From positions 1-61,820 of IMG/VR virus record IMGVR_UViG_3300049218_000500: DNA of 61,820 nt. One strand, given 5' to 3'. A program made the position numbers and the translations under genes. Within the stretch, counting starts at the first letter, position 1, and each line of letters opens with the position of its first letter. The notes beneath the pieces are model-generated. The model made no database searches. It was given only the letters and a program-made list of their open reading frames with translations, and had not been told where the DNA came from. The DNA comes from a virus. Below are positions 30,113 to 38,888 of the stretch, in pieces.

Positions 30113-30496
30113 ATGTTGAAAGAAATCGAAGCGTTGCAGTCTTTCGTGGTGGTTGATGGTGAAAAGCCAGTGACGGATTCCCGGCGCGTGGCGGAGTACT
30201 TCGGAAGGCGACACGCCGATGTCCTACGTTCCGTCGCAGCTGCATTCGGAAGCACAAACAGAGAGATCGTCGCCTTTGCAGAAAAACACTTTGAGATTTG
30301 CTTCGAAAAAAGCGAGTCACAAAACGGTAAGCCGCTGAAATTCTATCGAATGACGAGAGGTGGATTTCTCGAACTGGCTATGAGCTTCACGGGCGACGAG
30401 GCACGCCGCCGCCGTATTCGTCTCCTGGCCGCCTACAGTGCTATGGACGAGGCGTTGCGGTCGGGGCTGCCTATGGCAACGTCTCCTGGCCGCTGA
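30113..30496 (+). CDS. Rha-family phage regulatory protein (apparently truncated)
   Basis: 127 residues with the Rha N-terminal domain: VTDSRRVAEYFGRRHADVLRSV, then RGGFLELAMSFTGDEARRRRI near 85-110. Rha proteins affect lytic growth in hosts lacking IHF and often carry a second domain. GGGAG precedes the ATG. The last eight codons (after SGL) look out of character, and the reading frame one base on continues with convincing protein (see 30474-30641), so a one-base change probably cut this gene short. Confidence 0.85.
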   Translation: MLKEIEALQSFVVVDGEKPVTDSRRVAEYFGRRHADVLRSVAAAFGSTNREIVAFAEKHFEICFEKSESQNGKPLKFYRMTRGGFLELAMSFTGDEARRRRIRLLAAYSAMDEALRSGLPMATSPGR

Positions 30497-30641
30497 AGCA
30501 GCATTTGAGATCGGACGAGGGAGAGTCAGTGATGACGTTCGCGGACTGCGCCGCCGGCGCGACGAGAAACCTATTCGGTTGCGCGCAATTGTTGAGCTGG
30601 ATCAGCAGATGCAGCTTCGACTGCCTTTGGTAGCACCGTGA
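30474..30641 (+). pseudogene. Out-of-frame C-terminal part of the Rha-like gene
   Basis: In the +1 frame relative to rha, 55 codons run open to a TGA at 30639. They read WQRLLAAEAAFEIGRG, RRRRDEKPIRLRAIVELD and QQMQLRLPLVAP, regular helical and protein-like, and they have no good start of their own. Joined to the Rha frame near 30470 they give ...DEALRSGL-WQRLLAAEAAFE.... No slippery sequence is visible, so a recent indel is likelier than programmed shifting; a sequencing error cannot be excluded. Confidence 0.6.
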
Positions 30642-30659
30642 TTTCTGTACCGCCCCCTT

Positions 30660-30696
30660 GAACGCCCGCGTCCCCCGTACAGCGGGCGTTCTTTTT
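30660..30696 (+). terminator. Strong terminator before the head genes
   Basis: GAACGCCCGC (30660-30669) pairs perfectly with GCGGGCGTTC (30682-30691) around a 12-base loop and is followed by TTTTTA. Late transcription must pass it. Confidence 0.85.
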
Positions 30697-30717
30697 ATTC
30701 CCCCTCTGGAGAAGAGC

Positions 30718-31065
30718 ATGACCTGGAAAGTCGCTTTGATTGCTGCGCTGGCCGTCGCCGGCGCCGATGGTGTTGTCCCGACCGACACGCTGCCGGATGG
30801 CGTGACGCAAGGTAAGACGCGCTTCACGATTCTGGACTCGACCGGCACCGTGGTGCAGACGCAGGACGTCGACGGCCTGGAAGCCGATTTCACGGGCGTG
30901 TCCGATGGCACGTTCGACGCGACGGCTCAGTTCCTGGACTCGACCGGTGCTTTGTTGGGCGATGCCGTGAAGACGTCGTTCGTCGACGGCCAACCGGTCA
31001 CGCCGCCTGCCGCCGCCACCTACACGCCGCTGGCCAGCCTGACGGCCACCGTCACCGCGGAGTAA
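30718..31065 (+). CDS. Hypothetical late protein, Ig-like
   Basis: 115 residues, GGAG upstream of the ATG. After a hydrophobic N-terminus (KVALIAALAVAGADG) the chain alternates short strands and turns (TRFTILDSTGTVVQTQDVD), suggesting an Ig-like beta sandwich, and ends in a Pro/Thr/Ala tail. It could be a virion surface or decoration protein. No family recognised. Confidence 0.66.
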   Translation: MTWKVALIAALAVAGADGVVPTDTLPDGVTQGKTRFTILDSTGTVVQTQDVDGLEADFTGVSDGTFDATAQFLDSTGALLGDAVKTSFVDGQPVTPPAAATYTPLASLTATVTAE

Positions 31066-31071
31066 GCGACG

Positions 31072-31257
31072 ATGTCCGCGCGCAGCTATGTGCCGCTCGC
31101 CGCACTCAATGCCGTCGTCACTCGGCAGCCCCATCACTCCCACGAAGATGAGCGGGAGCAGTGGGAACTGAAGTTTCGGATTCTGGAGTCTGGCGAGCGG
31201 CGCGCTGCGCTTGGGGCGTTTCGGCTAATCGAGATCGATATCGAGCTGGACGAGTAG
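31072..31257 (+). CDS. Small late protein
   Basis: 61 residues: starts SARSYVPLAALNAVVTR, echoing the TYTPLASLTATVT end of the preceding protein, then a charged helical tail ending IEIDIELDE. No family recognised. Confidence 0.58.
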   Translation: MSARSYVPLAALNAVVTRQPHHSHEDEREQWELKFRILESGERRAALGAFRLIEIDIELDE

Positions 31258-31275
31258 GTCGGCATCGCGCTTTAC

Positions 31276-31320
31276 CCTTCGTCGGTCGCACGTCGATTGA
31301 CTGACTAATTCCGACGAAGG
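31276..31320. repeat. 10-base inverted repeat before the terminase genes
   Basis: CCTTCGTCGG (31276-31285) and CCGACGAAGG (31311-31320) are perfect complements with a 25-base loop, 13 bases before the small-terminase ATG. It could be an RNA structure or part of the packaging (cos/pac) recognition region, which often lies near terS. Confidence 0.6.
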
Positions 31321-31332
31321 TTCGTCGCAAGC

Positions 31333-31854
31333 ATGCGTACATTTTCTCAACCCGAATTAGAGGCGATCGAGCTCGATTACCGCGCTGGTATCAAGTCGGT
31401 GAACGCGATCGCCAAGCTGCATAAGGTTCCCGAGCCGACGCTGCGCCGACTTGCTAAGAAATACGCCTGGGTGCGGGGTGCGGCAGACATCAAGCGGCAG
31501 GTCGTTGCGGATCACTTCGCCGGTGTGACGAAGGGCGTGGCGAATGACGAAGTTCGTCACAACCAGCAGGAAGCGGCGAACGAAGACATCGCCGACATGG
31601 AGCGCGGCTTGCGGGTGCACCGGGCCTGCCTGATCCAGTTGGAAGCCGCCGTTACAGGCGAGTCGGGAGCGACTGCTCCCAAGGACATCAAAATCATCAC
31701 CGAAGCGGCAGCGCTGGCCATTGCCGGTATCCGCAAGATTCGCGGCCTAGACGCGCCCATTTCCGCCGAAGCGAAAGACATCGATGCAGCAATCGAGGCC
31801 GAACTGGCGAAATTGGACGGCGACCGACAAGCTGGCCCTGCTGCAAACGCTTAA
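31333..31854 (+). CDS. terS: Terminase small subunit
   Basis: 173 residues. The N-terminal HTH (about 5-45, IELDYRAGIKSVNAIAKLHKVPEPTLRRLAKKY in two helices) would bind the packaging site. The helical centre and C-terminus (about 70-165) would oligomerise and contact the large subunit. It precedes terL and overlaps it by 71 bases. Confidence 0.82.
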   Translation: MRTFSQPELEAIELDYRAGIKSVNAIAKLHKVPEPTLRRLAKKYAWVRGAADIKRQVVADHFAGVTKGVANDEVRHNQQEAANEDIADMERGLRVHRACLIQLEAAVTGESGATAPKDIKIITEAAALAIAGIRKIRGLDAPISAEAKDIDAAIEAELAKLDGDRQAGPAANA

Positions 31855-33319
31855 AGCGCGTAATCGCCTGACGTGGAAGCCGCTGCCGGGCCCGCAGACG
31901 CAGGCGTATGCGTGTCGCGCTGACGTCATTCTGTATGGCGGCGCAGCGGGTGGTGGGAAGACGGATTTGGCGCTCGGCACGGCGCTCACACAGCATCAAC
32001 GTTCGCTGATACTGCGGCGTGAATATCCGCAGTTGTCCGGGATCATTGACCGCGCCAACGATCTATATAGCGAATACGGAGTTTTCAACTCCAGCAAGGG
32101 AGTGTGGCGCTGTGATTTCGCTGGGAAGCGTCGACTGGTGGAGTTTGGCTCTGTCCAGCACGACCAGGACAAGCAAAAGTTTCAGGGGCGCCCGCACGAC
32201 CTGAAGGTGTTTGACGAGGCGGCAAATTTCCTCGAATCGCAGGTCGAGTTCATTGCCGGTTGGAACCGGAGCGAGGATCCGTCGCAGCACTGCCAGGTCT
32301 TGTTGTGCTCGAACCCGCCGACTGATGCGACCGGTGACTGGCTGATAGCCTGGTTTGCCGCGTGGCTGGACCCGAATCATCCGAAGCCGGCTGCACCTGG
32401 CGAGCTGCGCTGGTACGCGTCAGTGGCGGGGCGGCAAGTCGAGTGCTTTGATGGACGGCAGTTCGTCATCGTCGATGGAGCGCCGGAGTACGACTTCGAC
32501 CCGTCTAAGTTTGACGCGATCGAGATCGTCAAGCCACAGACGCGCACCTTCATACCCGCGCGGGTGACCGACAACCCGTTTTATATGGCATCCGGCTACA
32601 TCGCCAAGCTGCAGGCGTTGCCGGAGCCGCTGCGCTCCAAGATGTTGAAGGGCGACTTTGCAGCCGGCCGTGAGGACGACGCCTATCAAGTCATCCCGTC
32701 CGAGTGGGTGCGTCTCGCGCAAGCGCGTTGGACCGCGCGGCCTAAGCCGGATATGCCGATGTCTGCGCTCGGCGTCGACGTGGCGCGGGGTGGTAAGGAT
32801 TGGACGATCCACACGCCGCGCTACGGCTCTTGGTTTGACGAGCAGATTTGTTATCCGGGCCTTGAGACACCTGACGGCCATGTGATTGCGAATCAGATAT
32901 TTAACCTGAGAGACGCGACGACCATCGTCAATATCGACGTGGTGGGCGTGGGCGCGTCGCCCTACGACTTGGTGCGCGCTGCCCTTGGCGACAAGATTTG
33001 GGGCATCAGCGGTGCGGCAGCAGCTACTGACGAGCTGGATATTTCCGGCGTCTTCGGTTTCTTCAACATCCGCGCAATGCTTTGGTGGCGGATGCGTGAG
33101 GCGCTTGATCCAGTCAATGGATATGAGCTGGCGTTGCCGCCCGATCGAGAGCTGGCAGCCGATCTTACGGCGCCCCGGTTCAAGCGCACACCACGGGGCA
33201 TTCAGGTTGAGACGAAAGACGAAATCAAGGCCCGCATAGGTCGCAGTCCGGACAAGGGCGATAGCGCGGTGTATGCGCTGCCTGAGCCCCGCAGCACGCT
33301 TGTGTTCGGCTCAATCTAA
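31784..33319 (+). CDS. terL: Terminase large subunit
   Basis: 511-residue packaging ATPase and nuclease. Walker A GGAAGGGKT at 52-60, Walker B KVFDEA at 141-146 and coupling SNPPT near 176-180 mark the motor; D332 in LGVDVARGG, VVGVGASPYDL and the late RIGRSPDKGDS fit the RNase-H-like nuclease. The ATG at 31784 lies well inside terS; a later start is possible because residues 1-15 are not conserved in character. Confidence 0.93.
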   Translation: MQQSRPNWRNWTATDKLALLQTLKARNRLTWKPLPGPQTQAYACRADVILYGGAAGGGKTDLALGTALTQHQRSLILRREYPQLSGIIDRANDLYSEYGVFNSSKGVWRCDFAGKRRLVEFGSVQHDQDKQKFQGRPHDLKVFDEAANFLESQVEFIAGWNRSEDPSQHCQVLLCSNPPTDATGDWLIAWFAAWLDPNHPKPAAPGELRWYASVAGRQVECFDGRQFVIVDGAPEYDFDPSKFDAIEIVKPQTRTFIPARVTDNPFYMASGYIAKLQALPEPLRSKMLKGDFAAGREDDAYQVIPSEWVRLAQARWTARPKPDMPMSALGVDVARGGKDWTIHTPRYGSWFDEQICYPGLETPDGHVIANQIFNLRDATTIVNIDVVGVGASPYDLVRAALGDKIWGISGAAAATDELDISGVFGFFNIRAMLWWRMREALDPVNGYELALPPDRELAADLTAPRFKRTPRGIQVETKDEIKARIGRSPDKGDSAVYALPEPRSTLVFGSI

Positions 33320-33329
33320 CGGACTTTTC

Positions 33330-34679
33330 ATGGATCACACGAAACTGCATCAGCGACCGCCGCAGTCGCGCTGGACGCGTGCGAAGCGCTGGATGGGTGG
33401 CGCGGTGCAGCGGCTCACTGCGGGCCGACCCCGACACGAGCCCGATCGCGTGACGGCGCAGTACGCGCGAATGCAGCAGATAGGATCGTGGAATCTGCGT
33501 GACTCGCGGCCCATGATCAAACCCGCGCCCGCGAACCTGCGGTACTTCTCGCGTACGCCGTATGCCACGCGAGCGATTCAGTTTTACACACGGTCCATCT
33601 GCTCGCTGGATTGGGAGGTGAAGGTAAAGAACGGCGTCACGGAGAACAGCGAGATCCGCCGTCAAATCGATGTGACGTCGGCTTGCATGTTCAGCCCGAA
33701 CAACGACGACTCGTTCCAGTCGTTGCTGCAGCAGGTTATCGAGGATCTGCTCGTGTGCGGTGCCGGTGCGATCGAGCAGCAAATGGGCGGCGACAAACTG
33801 CGCCCACTCTGGATGTGGCCAGTCGACGCGATGTCGATTCAAATCTATGCCGATTGGGATGGCAGCAGCACCAAGCCGCGGTATTGCCAAACGCTTGGGT
33901 TCGGCAATGTTGGCGTCGCGCAAGGGCGTGATCTGCTCAATGGCGAACTCGTGTACATCCGCGATCGCATATCGACGGACTCGCCGTTCTCGTTCGGCGC
34001 GCTCGAAGTCGCGTTTGAGTCGATCAACCGCCTGTTAGGGGTCTCATCCTTTGCCGGCGACGTTGCTGCCAACGCGGATCCGCAGAACCTGATCTTCCTT
34101 GAGAAGGCCGACCAGTCGACGATCGAAGCGTTTCGCGGCTATTGGCGCAACGACATCGAAGGGCAGGGGCAAACGCCTATCGTCGGCGGGAGCGACGCGA
34201 AGGTACTCAACCTGCGTGGCACGACCGATGAGGCGCTTTTCCTGAAGTATCAGGAATTTGTCATCCGCGAGATTGCCGTCGCGTTCGGTATTAGCCCTCA
34301 GAACCTAGGCGTCGAGCACAACATCAACCGTAATAACGGTGAGGTGTCGGAGGACCGTGACTGGGACCTGTCGATCAAGCCCGTGACGAAGACGATTGCG
34401 GCGTATCTGAACCGAGAGGTCATCTGGGGAAAGCTTGGCTACTCCCAGATCATGCTCACGCCGGGCGGTCTGGATCGTGAAGACGAGAAGGCGACAGCAG
34501 ACATCTTCAAGATCGAATACGACGCCAACGCCATCACGCCGAACGAGTACCGCGCACGCCGCAACATGCCGCCAATGGAAAGTGATTGGGGCGACTTAAC
34601 GAGCGCCGACGTGCAAATCGCCATCAAGGGCGCGCAGGGCGCGAAAGCCATCAATCCGGACTTGCTGACAAAGGAATAA
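33330..34679 (+). CDS. Portal protein (HK97 type)
   Basis: 449 residues. Features of HK97-type portals: a stretch with YATRAIQFYTRSICSLDWEV, LLVCGAGAIEQQ, then a loop-rich middle, FGISPQNLGVEHNINRNNG and ITPNEYRARRNMPPM near the end. It would form the dodecameric vertex through which DNA enters. ATG at 33330 lies 10 bases after the terL stop. Confidence 0.9.
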   Translation: MDHTKLHQRPPQSRWTRAKRWMGGAVQRLTAGRPRHEPDRVTAQYARMQQIGSWNLRDSRPMIKPAPANLRYFSRTPYATRAIQFYTRSICSLDWEVKVKNGVTENSEIRRQIDVTSACMFSPNNDDSFQSLLQQVIEDLLVCGAGAIEQQMGGDKLRPLWMWPVDAMSIQIYADWDGSSTKPRYCQTLGFGNVGVAQGRDLLNGELVYIRDRISTDSPFSFGALEVAFESINRLLGVSSFAGDVAANADPQNLIFLEKADQSTIEAFRGYWRNDIEGQGQTPIVGGSDAKVLNLRGTTDEALFLKYQEFVIREIAVAFGISPQNLGVEHNINRNNGEVSEDRDWDLSIKPVTKTIAAYLNREVIWGKLGYSQIMLTPGGLDREDEKATADIFKIEYDANAITPNEYRARRNMPPMESDWGDLTSADVQIAIKGAQGAKAINPDLLTKE

Positions 34680-34746
34680 CAGGCCGAACGCCTGTCAACC
34701 GCCGAAAGGCACATTTTTGGGCGTTCGCCCGATACAGGAGCCGTTC

Positions 34747-35052
34747 ATGGGAATGCCGATTCACACCGTTGAGGTGCCGGACAAGTTCACAACGTATCAA
34801 CCGGACCGCATCTTGATTGGCAACCTGCCGAACCAAGCGACGTCAGCGGGCAGCGCTGCTGGCGCATCGGTTACCACCGTTTTCACCGGTTTAAAGCTGC
34901 CGTCCAGTTACACGGTTCAGGTGACACCGAATCAAGATGCGACGTCGTATGTGACGGGGAAGACGCAGACCGGATTCAGCGTGGTGACCAGTCCGCGCTT
35001 GGCAGCTAACACCTTGGTGGCCGGCACCATCGATCTGACGATCATCGCCTGA
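34747..35052 (+). CDS. Hypothetical head-region protein
   Basis: 101 residues with AGGAG upstream. Beta-rich (ILIGNLPNQ, TTVFTGLKLPSSYTVQVTP), Ser/Thr-rich, in the position where decoration or head-fibre genes occur. A small hairpin GGGCG-TT-CGCCC (34719-34730) lies in its leader. Function not known. Confidence 0.68.
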   Translation: MGMPIHTVEVPDKFTTYQPDRILIGNLPNQATSAGSAAGASVTTVFTGLKLPSSYTVQVTPNQDATSYVTGKTQTGFSVVTSPRLAANTLVAGTIDLTIIA

Positions 35053-35102
35053 AGGCCGATCGATCTTCCGCAGTAAGACCCCTTTCTATCTAGGAGAACG
35101 CC

Positions 35103-35312
35103 ATGGGCGTCCGTACCTCGCTGCTCGCTATTACGCCGCTCGCGGCCGAAACCGCATCGACCGCTGCTGTCGGGCAGGATCTTCCCGGCATGTTGAATTT
35201 CGCCGCAGAGAAGGTCGCTGATGCGATCCAAGTCCTGACCGTCATCAACAACGCGTTGCCGGCCGGGGCGAACAAGACGGCGATCGCAGCACAAATCACC
35301 GCGTTGACGTAA
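35103..35312 (+). CDS. Small hypothetical head-region protein
   Basis: 69 residues preceded by AGGAGAACGCC. Ala/Thr-rich with helices (NFAAEKVADAIQVLTVINNALPAG). No family recognised; one of three small genes between portal and protease. Confidence 0.66.
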   Translation: MGVRTSLLAITPLAAETASTAAVGQDLPGMLNFAAEKVADAIQVLTVINNALPAGANKTAIAAQITALT

Positions 35313-35361
35313 GCCGCACGCGATAACGATCACCAGAAACCACTGGTAAAAAGGAGTGGCG

Positions 35362-35601
35362 ATGGCCAACAAACCCGCAAACGAGTCCGCGAAGACGCTG
35401 AACACCAAGGTGGCAAGCCTTTGCAGCGAACTTGAAGATGTCTCCGAAGATGCGCTTGCCGCCGGCGAAGCGTCCGTGTATGCGGCGCTGCATCCCGTTC
35501 TCGTGGCGTTGTCGAGCGCCAAAGTCGCGGCCGCGCAAGCGTTGTTAACGGTCTCGGCGGGCGATTCGGTGAAGCTCCTCGAACGAATCAAGGCTTTGTG
35601 A
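35362..35601 (+). CDS. Small Ala-rich helical head-region protein
   Basis: 79 residues; ATG at 35362 with AGGAG 5 bases upstream, preferred over a GTG two codons earlier. Highly helical and Ala-rich (LEDVSEDALAAGEASVYAALHPVLVAL over two helices). Function unknown. Confidence 0.66.
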   Translation: MANKPANESAKTLNTKVASLCSELEDVSEDALAAGEASVYAALHPVLVALSSAKVAAAQALLTVSAGDSVKLLERIKAL

Positions 35602-35611
35602 GGAGCAGACA

Positions 35612-37030
35612 ATGCCGTTGTCCAAAGAGGAACGCGACGCGCTACCGGCTGCTCACTTTGCCGTGCCAGCCAAGCGGAAGCTGCCGATCAATGACGCGAC
35701 GCACACGCGTCTCGCATGGGATCAGCTAGACCGTACGCAAGGGCTGTCTGATACCGAGCGTTCCGCCGCAAGGCTTCAGATCACGCGGCGCGCCAACGAA
35801 TTGGGCATCGACACGTCTGCGTGGCTGAAGGTCGTGAGCGCTTCCACGGCGCTTGTGCTCTGGGGTATGTCGCTGCAGGTCCCCGAGGTAGCAGACCACC
35901 CGAACCGCATGCCGTTCTCCGGCGTGCTCACGTTCGTCAATCAGCCGTCTGATCTGCCCCCAGGCGGCTCTGGCGGCAAACGCACGTATCTGCCAAAGGA
36001 TGTTGCTGAAAAGGCCCTCGCAAGCCTGCTCGGCATGGCAATTGATTTTTCGCCGAATCTCGACGCACACGACGTCACCCGCAAGATTGGGGTGATCACG
36101 GGTGCCGAGATCCTCGGCGACGAAGTACGCATCGAAGGCTTTTTCTACGCCGCAGACTTTCCGCAGGAATGCGCCCGTATCCAGGAAGAGAAAGAGGACC
36201 TTGGCTTCAGCTACGAAGTCAGGGCTCAAACTCGGCCGATGGGCGACCTGCTTCAGATTGTGAGCTGCGTGTTCACCGGCGCTGCCGTTCTCTACAAGGA
36301 CAAGGCTGCCTACCAGTCAACATCATTGGCCGCACAGGCTGAACAGGATATCGAGATGACCAAAGAAGAAATGGAAGCGCTGCTGGCAAATGCGCTAACG
36401 CCGGTGGTGACGCAGATTAACGCGCTCAACAAGGACGTGACCGCGATCAAAGCCGCCGGCGAGACCGCATTGCAGGCGAATAAGGAAACGCGTGACCGTG
36501 TGGCGCCGCATGCTGCTGCGCTGCGTAGTTGCGCGGCTGGGATGGAAACTGCTGGCATGGGTCTGGACAGCGCGCGCGGACATGTGAAGGTCTTGCATCA
36601 CATGGCGGCAGCGATGGAAGCCGACGCCGCATCGGGCAAGGTCCCGCACGTTTTCCGCGATCACGATTGGGGCTTCAGTGCCGCCGCTCAACCGGGTGCG
36701 CCAGCAACTCCTGCAGCGCCGGCAGCCGCGCCGGCGATCGACGCGGAAAACCCGGCGATCAAGGCATTGACCGATCAGATTGCTGGGCTGGGCACGCAGT
36801 TGACCGACCTGAAAGCAGCCGCTTTCAAGGGCGCCGAACAGCCGGGCCGCAAGACGATCCCATCGGACGTCATGACGCTGCTGGCAAAGGGCGGCATCAA
36901 GGAAGCGCCAGCAGAAGGTATGACCGAAGGCCAAATCGACACGATGCTGGAGGCCGCAGGCGTCACGGGCATCAGTGCCCGGATTGCCGCGAAGCAACAG
37001 ATCGCTGCCGCCGGTCTCCTGCGCAAGTAA
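35612..37030 (+). CDS. Capsid maturation protease fused to scaffold
   Basis: 472 residues in three parts. 1-75: DUF6582-like segment (HFAVPAKRKLPINDATHTRL). 95-235: protease-like domain with H153 in NLDAHDVTRKIGVI and S200 in DLGFSYEVRA, the His and Ser positions of HK97-type prohead proteases. 250-472: scaffold-like part with a helical region, an Ala/Pro linker and a C-terminal helical domain. Lies just upstream of the capsid gene. The exact catalytic set is inferred from context. Confidence 0.78.
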   Translation: MPLSKEERDALPAAHFAVPAKRKLPINDATHTRLAWDQLDRTQGLSDTERSAARLQITRRANELGIDTSAWLKVVSASTALVLWGMSLQVPEVADHPNRMPFSGVLTFVNQPSDLPPGGSGGKRTYLPKDVAEKALASLLGMAIDFSPNLDAHDVTRKIGVITGAEILGDEVRIEGFFYAADFPQECARIQEEKEDLGFSYEVRAQTRPMGDLLQIVSCVFTGAAVLYKDKAAYQSTSLAAQAEQDIEMTKEEMEALLANALTPVVTQINALNKDVTAIKAAGETALQANKETRDRVAPHAAALRSCAAGMETAGMGLDSARGHVKVLHHMAAAMEADAASGKVPHVFRDHDWGFSAAAQPGAPATPAAPAAAPAIDAENPAIKALTDQIAGLGTQLTDLKAAAFKGAEQPGRKTIPSDVMTLLAKGGIKEAPAEGMTEGQIDTMLEAAGVTGISARIAAKQQIAAAGLLRK

Positions 37031-37072
37031 GCCGCGCGCGTTCCCACAACCCCAGATCACACAGGTAAAGAT

Positions 37073-38125
37073 ATGACCATCATCGCTCGCGCGGCCGACG
37101 CGTCCTCGGACCCCGCGCTGATTGCGCTCGGCAATACCATGGGCGGCGGAGGGAGCGTTCAAGCGCTCTCGGCTGCCGCAGACTACAGCGGTCCCGGCGC
37201 TCTGGAAGTGCCGGTGTTCGAACGCGAGATCGTGGACTTGATTCGACGCACGTCCGTTGCGTTGGAGCGCACCGCCCACGTACCGGCCACGGGTCACCCG
37301 CACCGTTACTTCGAACAGATCGCGATTGCGGCCGCTTCGTCGAACGATCCGCGCAATCTGGCGCCGACGCCGTCGGGTCCGACCCGCGTCGAGCGCGCAG
37401 CCTTCATCAAGGCTAGCGTCGCACAGTCCAATCTGTCGCTGTTCGATCGCGATGTGACCGAGCAGCAGGGCCAGTTCGCCGCGCTACAGGCAAAGGACGT
37501 CGAGGACATCCTGACCGCCATCATCGTGCTGCGCGCGAACATGTTTTGGAGCGGCACGGACACATCCTTGCTGGTCCCGACGACGTTGCAGTGGGTTGGT
37601 GCGTTGGATCAAATCACGCAGCAAGCCACGATCCCGTTTGGCTCGTCGATCATCGATGGCCTTAAGACGATGGTCGCGTCGATGATGGCGAACAAGACCT
37701 TCAAGCCAAAGCCGACGGCGATCTACATGAATCCGCTCCTGATCGACAAGATCGAAAAGGAAGCGAAGGCATCGCACATCGAGCTTAAGACGAAGGAAGT
37801 AACGGTCGGCATCTCGGTGAAGTATCTCGCCACCCAGGCGGGCGATCTGCCGTTGATCCCGGATCCGTACATGCCGACGGATTCGGTGGCGAACTACGGT
37901 TTCGCCGCACCGGGCGCCGGATACAACAACTACTACGCCGCTATCGTTACGGAGCCGTTGCTGGAGATCGCATATATCGGTAAGGGAACCGACGGCAAGC
38001 CGCGTATCTTCCAACTCGGCCTGACGGGTAACCTGGCCGGTCAGTTCGTGGGCGTGCAGTTCGATGCTCTGATCGTAAAGGGCTACAGCTATGCCCACGC
38101 GACAGTTGCGGTCGTTGGAACGTAA
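37073..38125 (+). CDS. Major capsid protein (HK97 fold)
   Basis: 350 residues. N-terminal arm (1-45), then the long spine-helix region and beta segments; PRVERAAFIKASVAQSNLSLFD-like blocks, a T-rich loop region, KPTAIYMNPLLIDKIEKEA and AIVTEPLLEIAYIGKG near the end resemble Gp5-like capsid proteins. It follows the protease/scaffold gene, has its own leader and is the expected abundant head protein. Confidence 0.85.
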   Translation: MTIIARAADASSDPALIALGNTMGGGGSVQALSAAADYSGPGALEVPVFEREIVDLIRRTSVALERTAHVPATGHPHRYFEQIAIAAASSNDPRNLAPTPSGPTRVERAAFIKASVAQSNLSLFDRDVTEQQGQFAALQAKDVEDILTAIIVLRANMFWSGTDTSLLVPTTLQWVGALDQITQQATIPFGSSIIDGLKTMVASMMANKTFKPKPTAIYMNPLLIDKIEKEAKASHIELKTKEVTVGISVKYLATQAGDLPLIPDPYMPTDSVANYGFAAPGAGYNNYYAAIVTEPLLEIAYIGKGTDGKPRIFQLGLTGNLAGQFVGVQFDALIVKGYSYAHATVAVVGT

Positions 38126-38210
38126 GCGCTGTCCGTTGGCTTAGGACCACCGTCGCGGTGGCCGTAATGGGCGTTCGAGCAATCGAGCGTCCGCATTGAA
38201 AGGATAGGGC

Positions 38211-38495
38211 ATGCGCTTGTTCCTCAAAACCGGGAAGCGGGATCACAAAATCATTGTGCAGCCCGGCAAAGAATTCTCCACCTCGAATTTCGTCTCCGAA
38301 GACGGAACGCCGATCACGTTTGTGGTCGACTTCATCCACGGTGAAGCGAAGAATGTGCGGAGTGACGTGGGCCAATATCTGCTGGATAAGGACATGGTCC
38401 AGCGCTCTCCGATCATCACTGACCTTGCGATGGCACGACGTCTGGACGTTATGGACGAGCGTGTTCGCACCCACCGGATGCTTACCTCGCAATGA
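38211..38495 (+). CDS. Hypothetical head-region protein
   Basis: 94 residues, beta then helical: FLKTGKRDHKIIVQPGKEF, then DVGQYLLDKDMVQRS. AAGGA precedes the ATG. It sits between capsid and connector genes in a late operon. No family recognised. Confidence 0.66.
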   Translation: MRLFLKTGKRDHKIIVQPGKEFSTSNFVSEDGTPITFVVDFIHGEAKNVRSDVGQYLLDKDMVQRSPIITDLAMARRLDVMDERVRTHRMLTSQ

Positions 38496-38887
38496 CGGCA
38501 CGAACAGACAACTTTGGAGTCGGCGGCGAGCTGGGGCCAGCGTTGCAGTGCTCGTTGACGGCAGCGCGCCTGGGCCTGACAGCGCAGGTTCCAGCGTCCG
38601 GTCAGCTTGCGTCGCCAGTCATCTTGTCAAACGGATGGAAGCTCTTCGCGCTCGGGCTGACGTCGACACAGGCGGGGACGGTCTCGGTTCAACGCTTCCT
38701 TGACACTGCCGGCACCGTTCCGATCGGTGCGGGCGTATCTGCGGCACTGACAGCGGCGACCGCACAGTCTTTGTCGATCGGCACGGCCGATACAATCCCA
38801 TTCCAGTCGTTCCAGGTGACTGTAACGAATTCATCGGCGACGGCCGCGACGTTATCGAACGTTGCGGGCCTTTTGCAGGCGACCTGA
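38492..38887 (+). CDS. Hypothetical Ser/Thr/Ala-rich virion protein
   Basis: 131 residues, beta-rich and rich in Ala, Ser and Thr (TAATAQSLSIGTADTIPFQS), overlapping the previous gene by 4 bases. Composition resembles a decoration or stabilising protein, but there is no family match by eye. Confidence 0.64.
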   Translation: MTARTDNFGVGGELGPALQCSLTAARLGLTAQVPASGQLASPVILSNGWKLFALGLTSTQAGTVSVQRFLDTAGTVPIGAGVSAALTAATAQSLSIGTADTIPFQSFQVTVTNSSATAATLSNVAGLLQAT

Positions 38888-38888
38888 T

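Noticed and set aside
34719-34730. Terminator before the 34747 gene
   Set aside because: GGGCG-TT-CGCCC has a two-base loop and no T-run after it, so it is only noted as a small hairpin.
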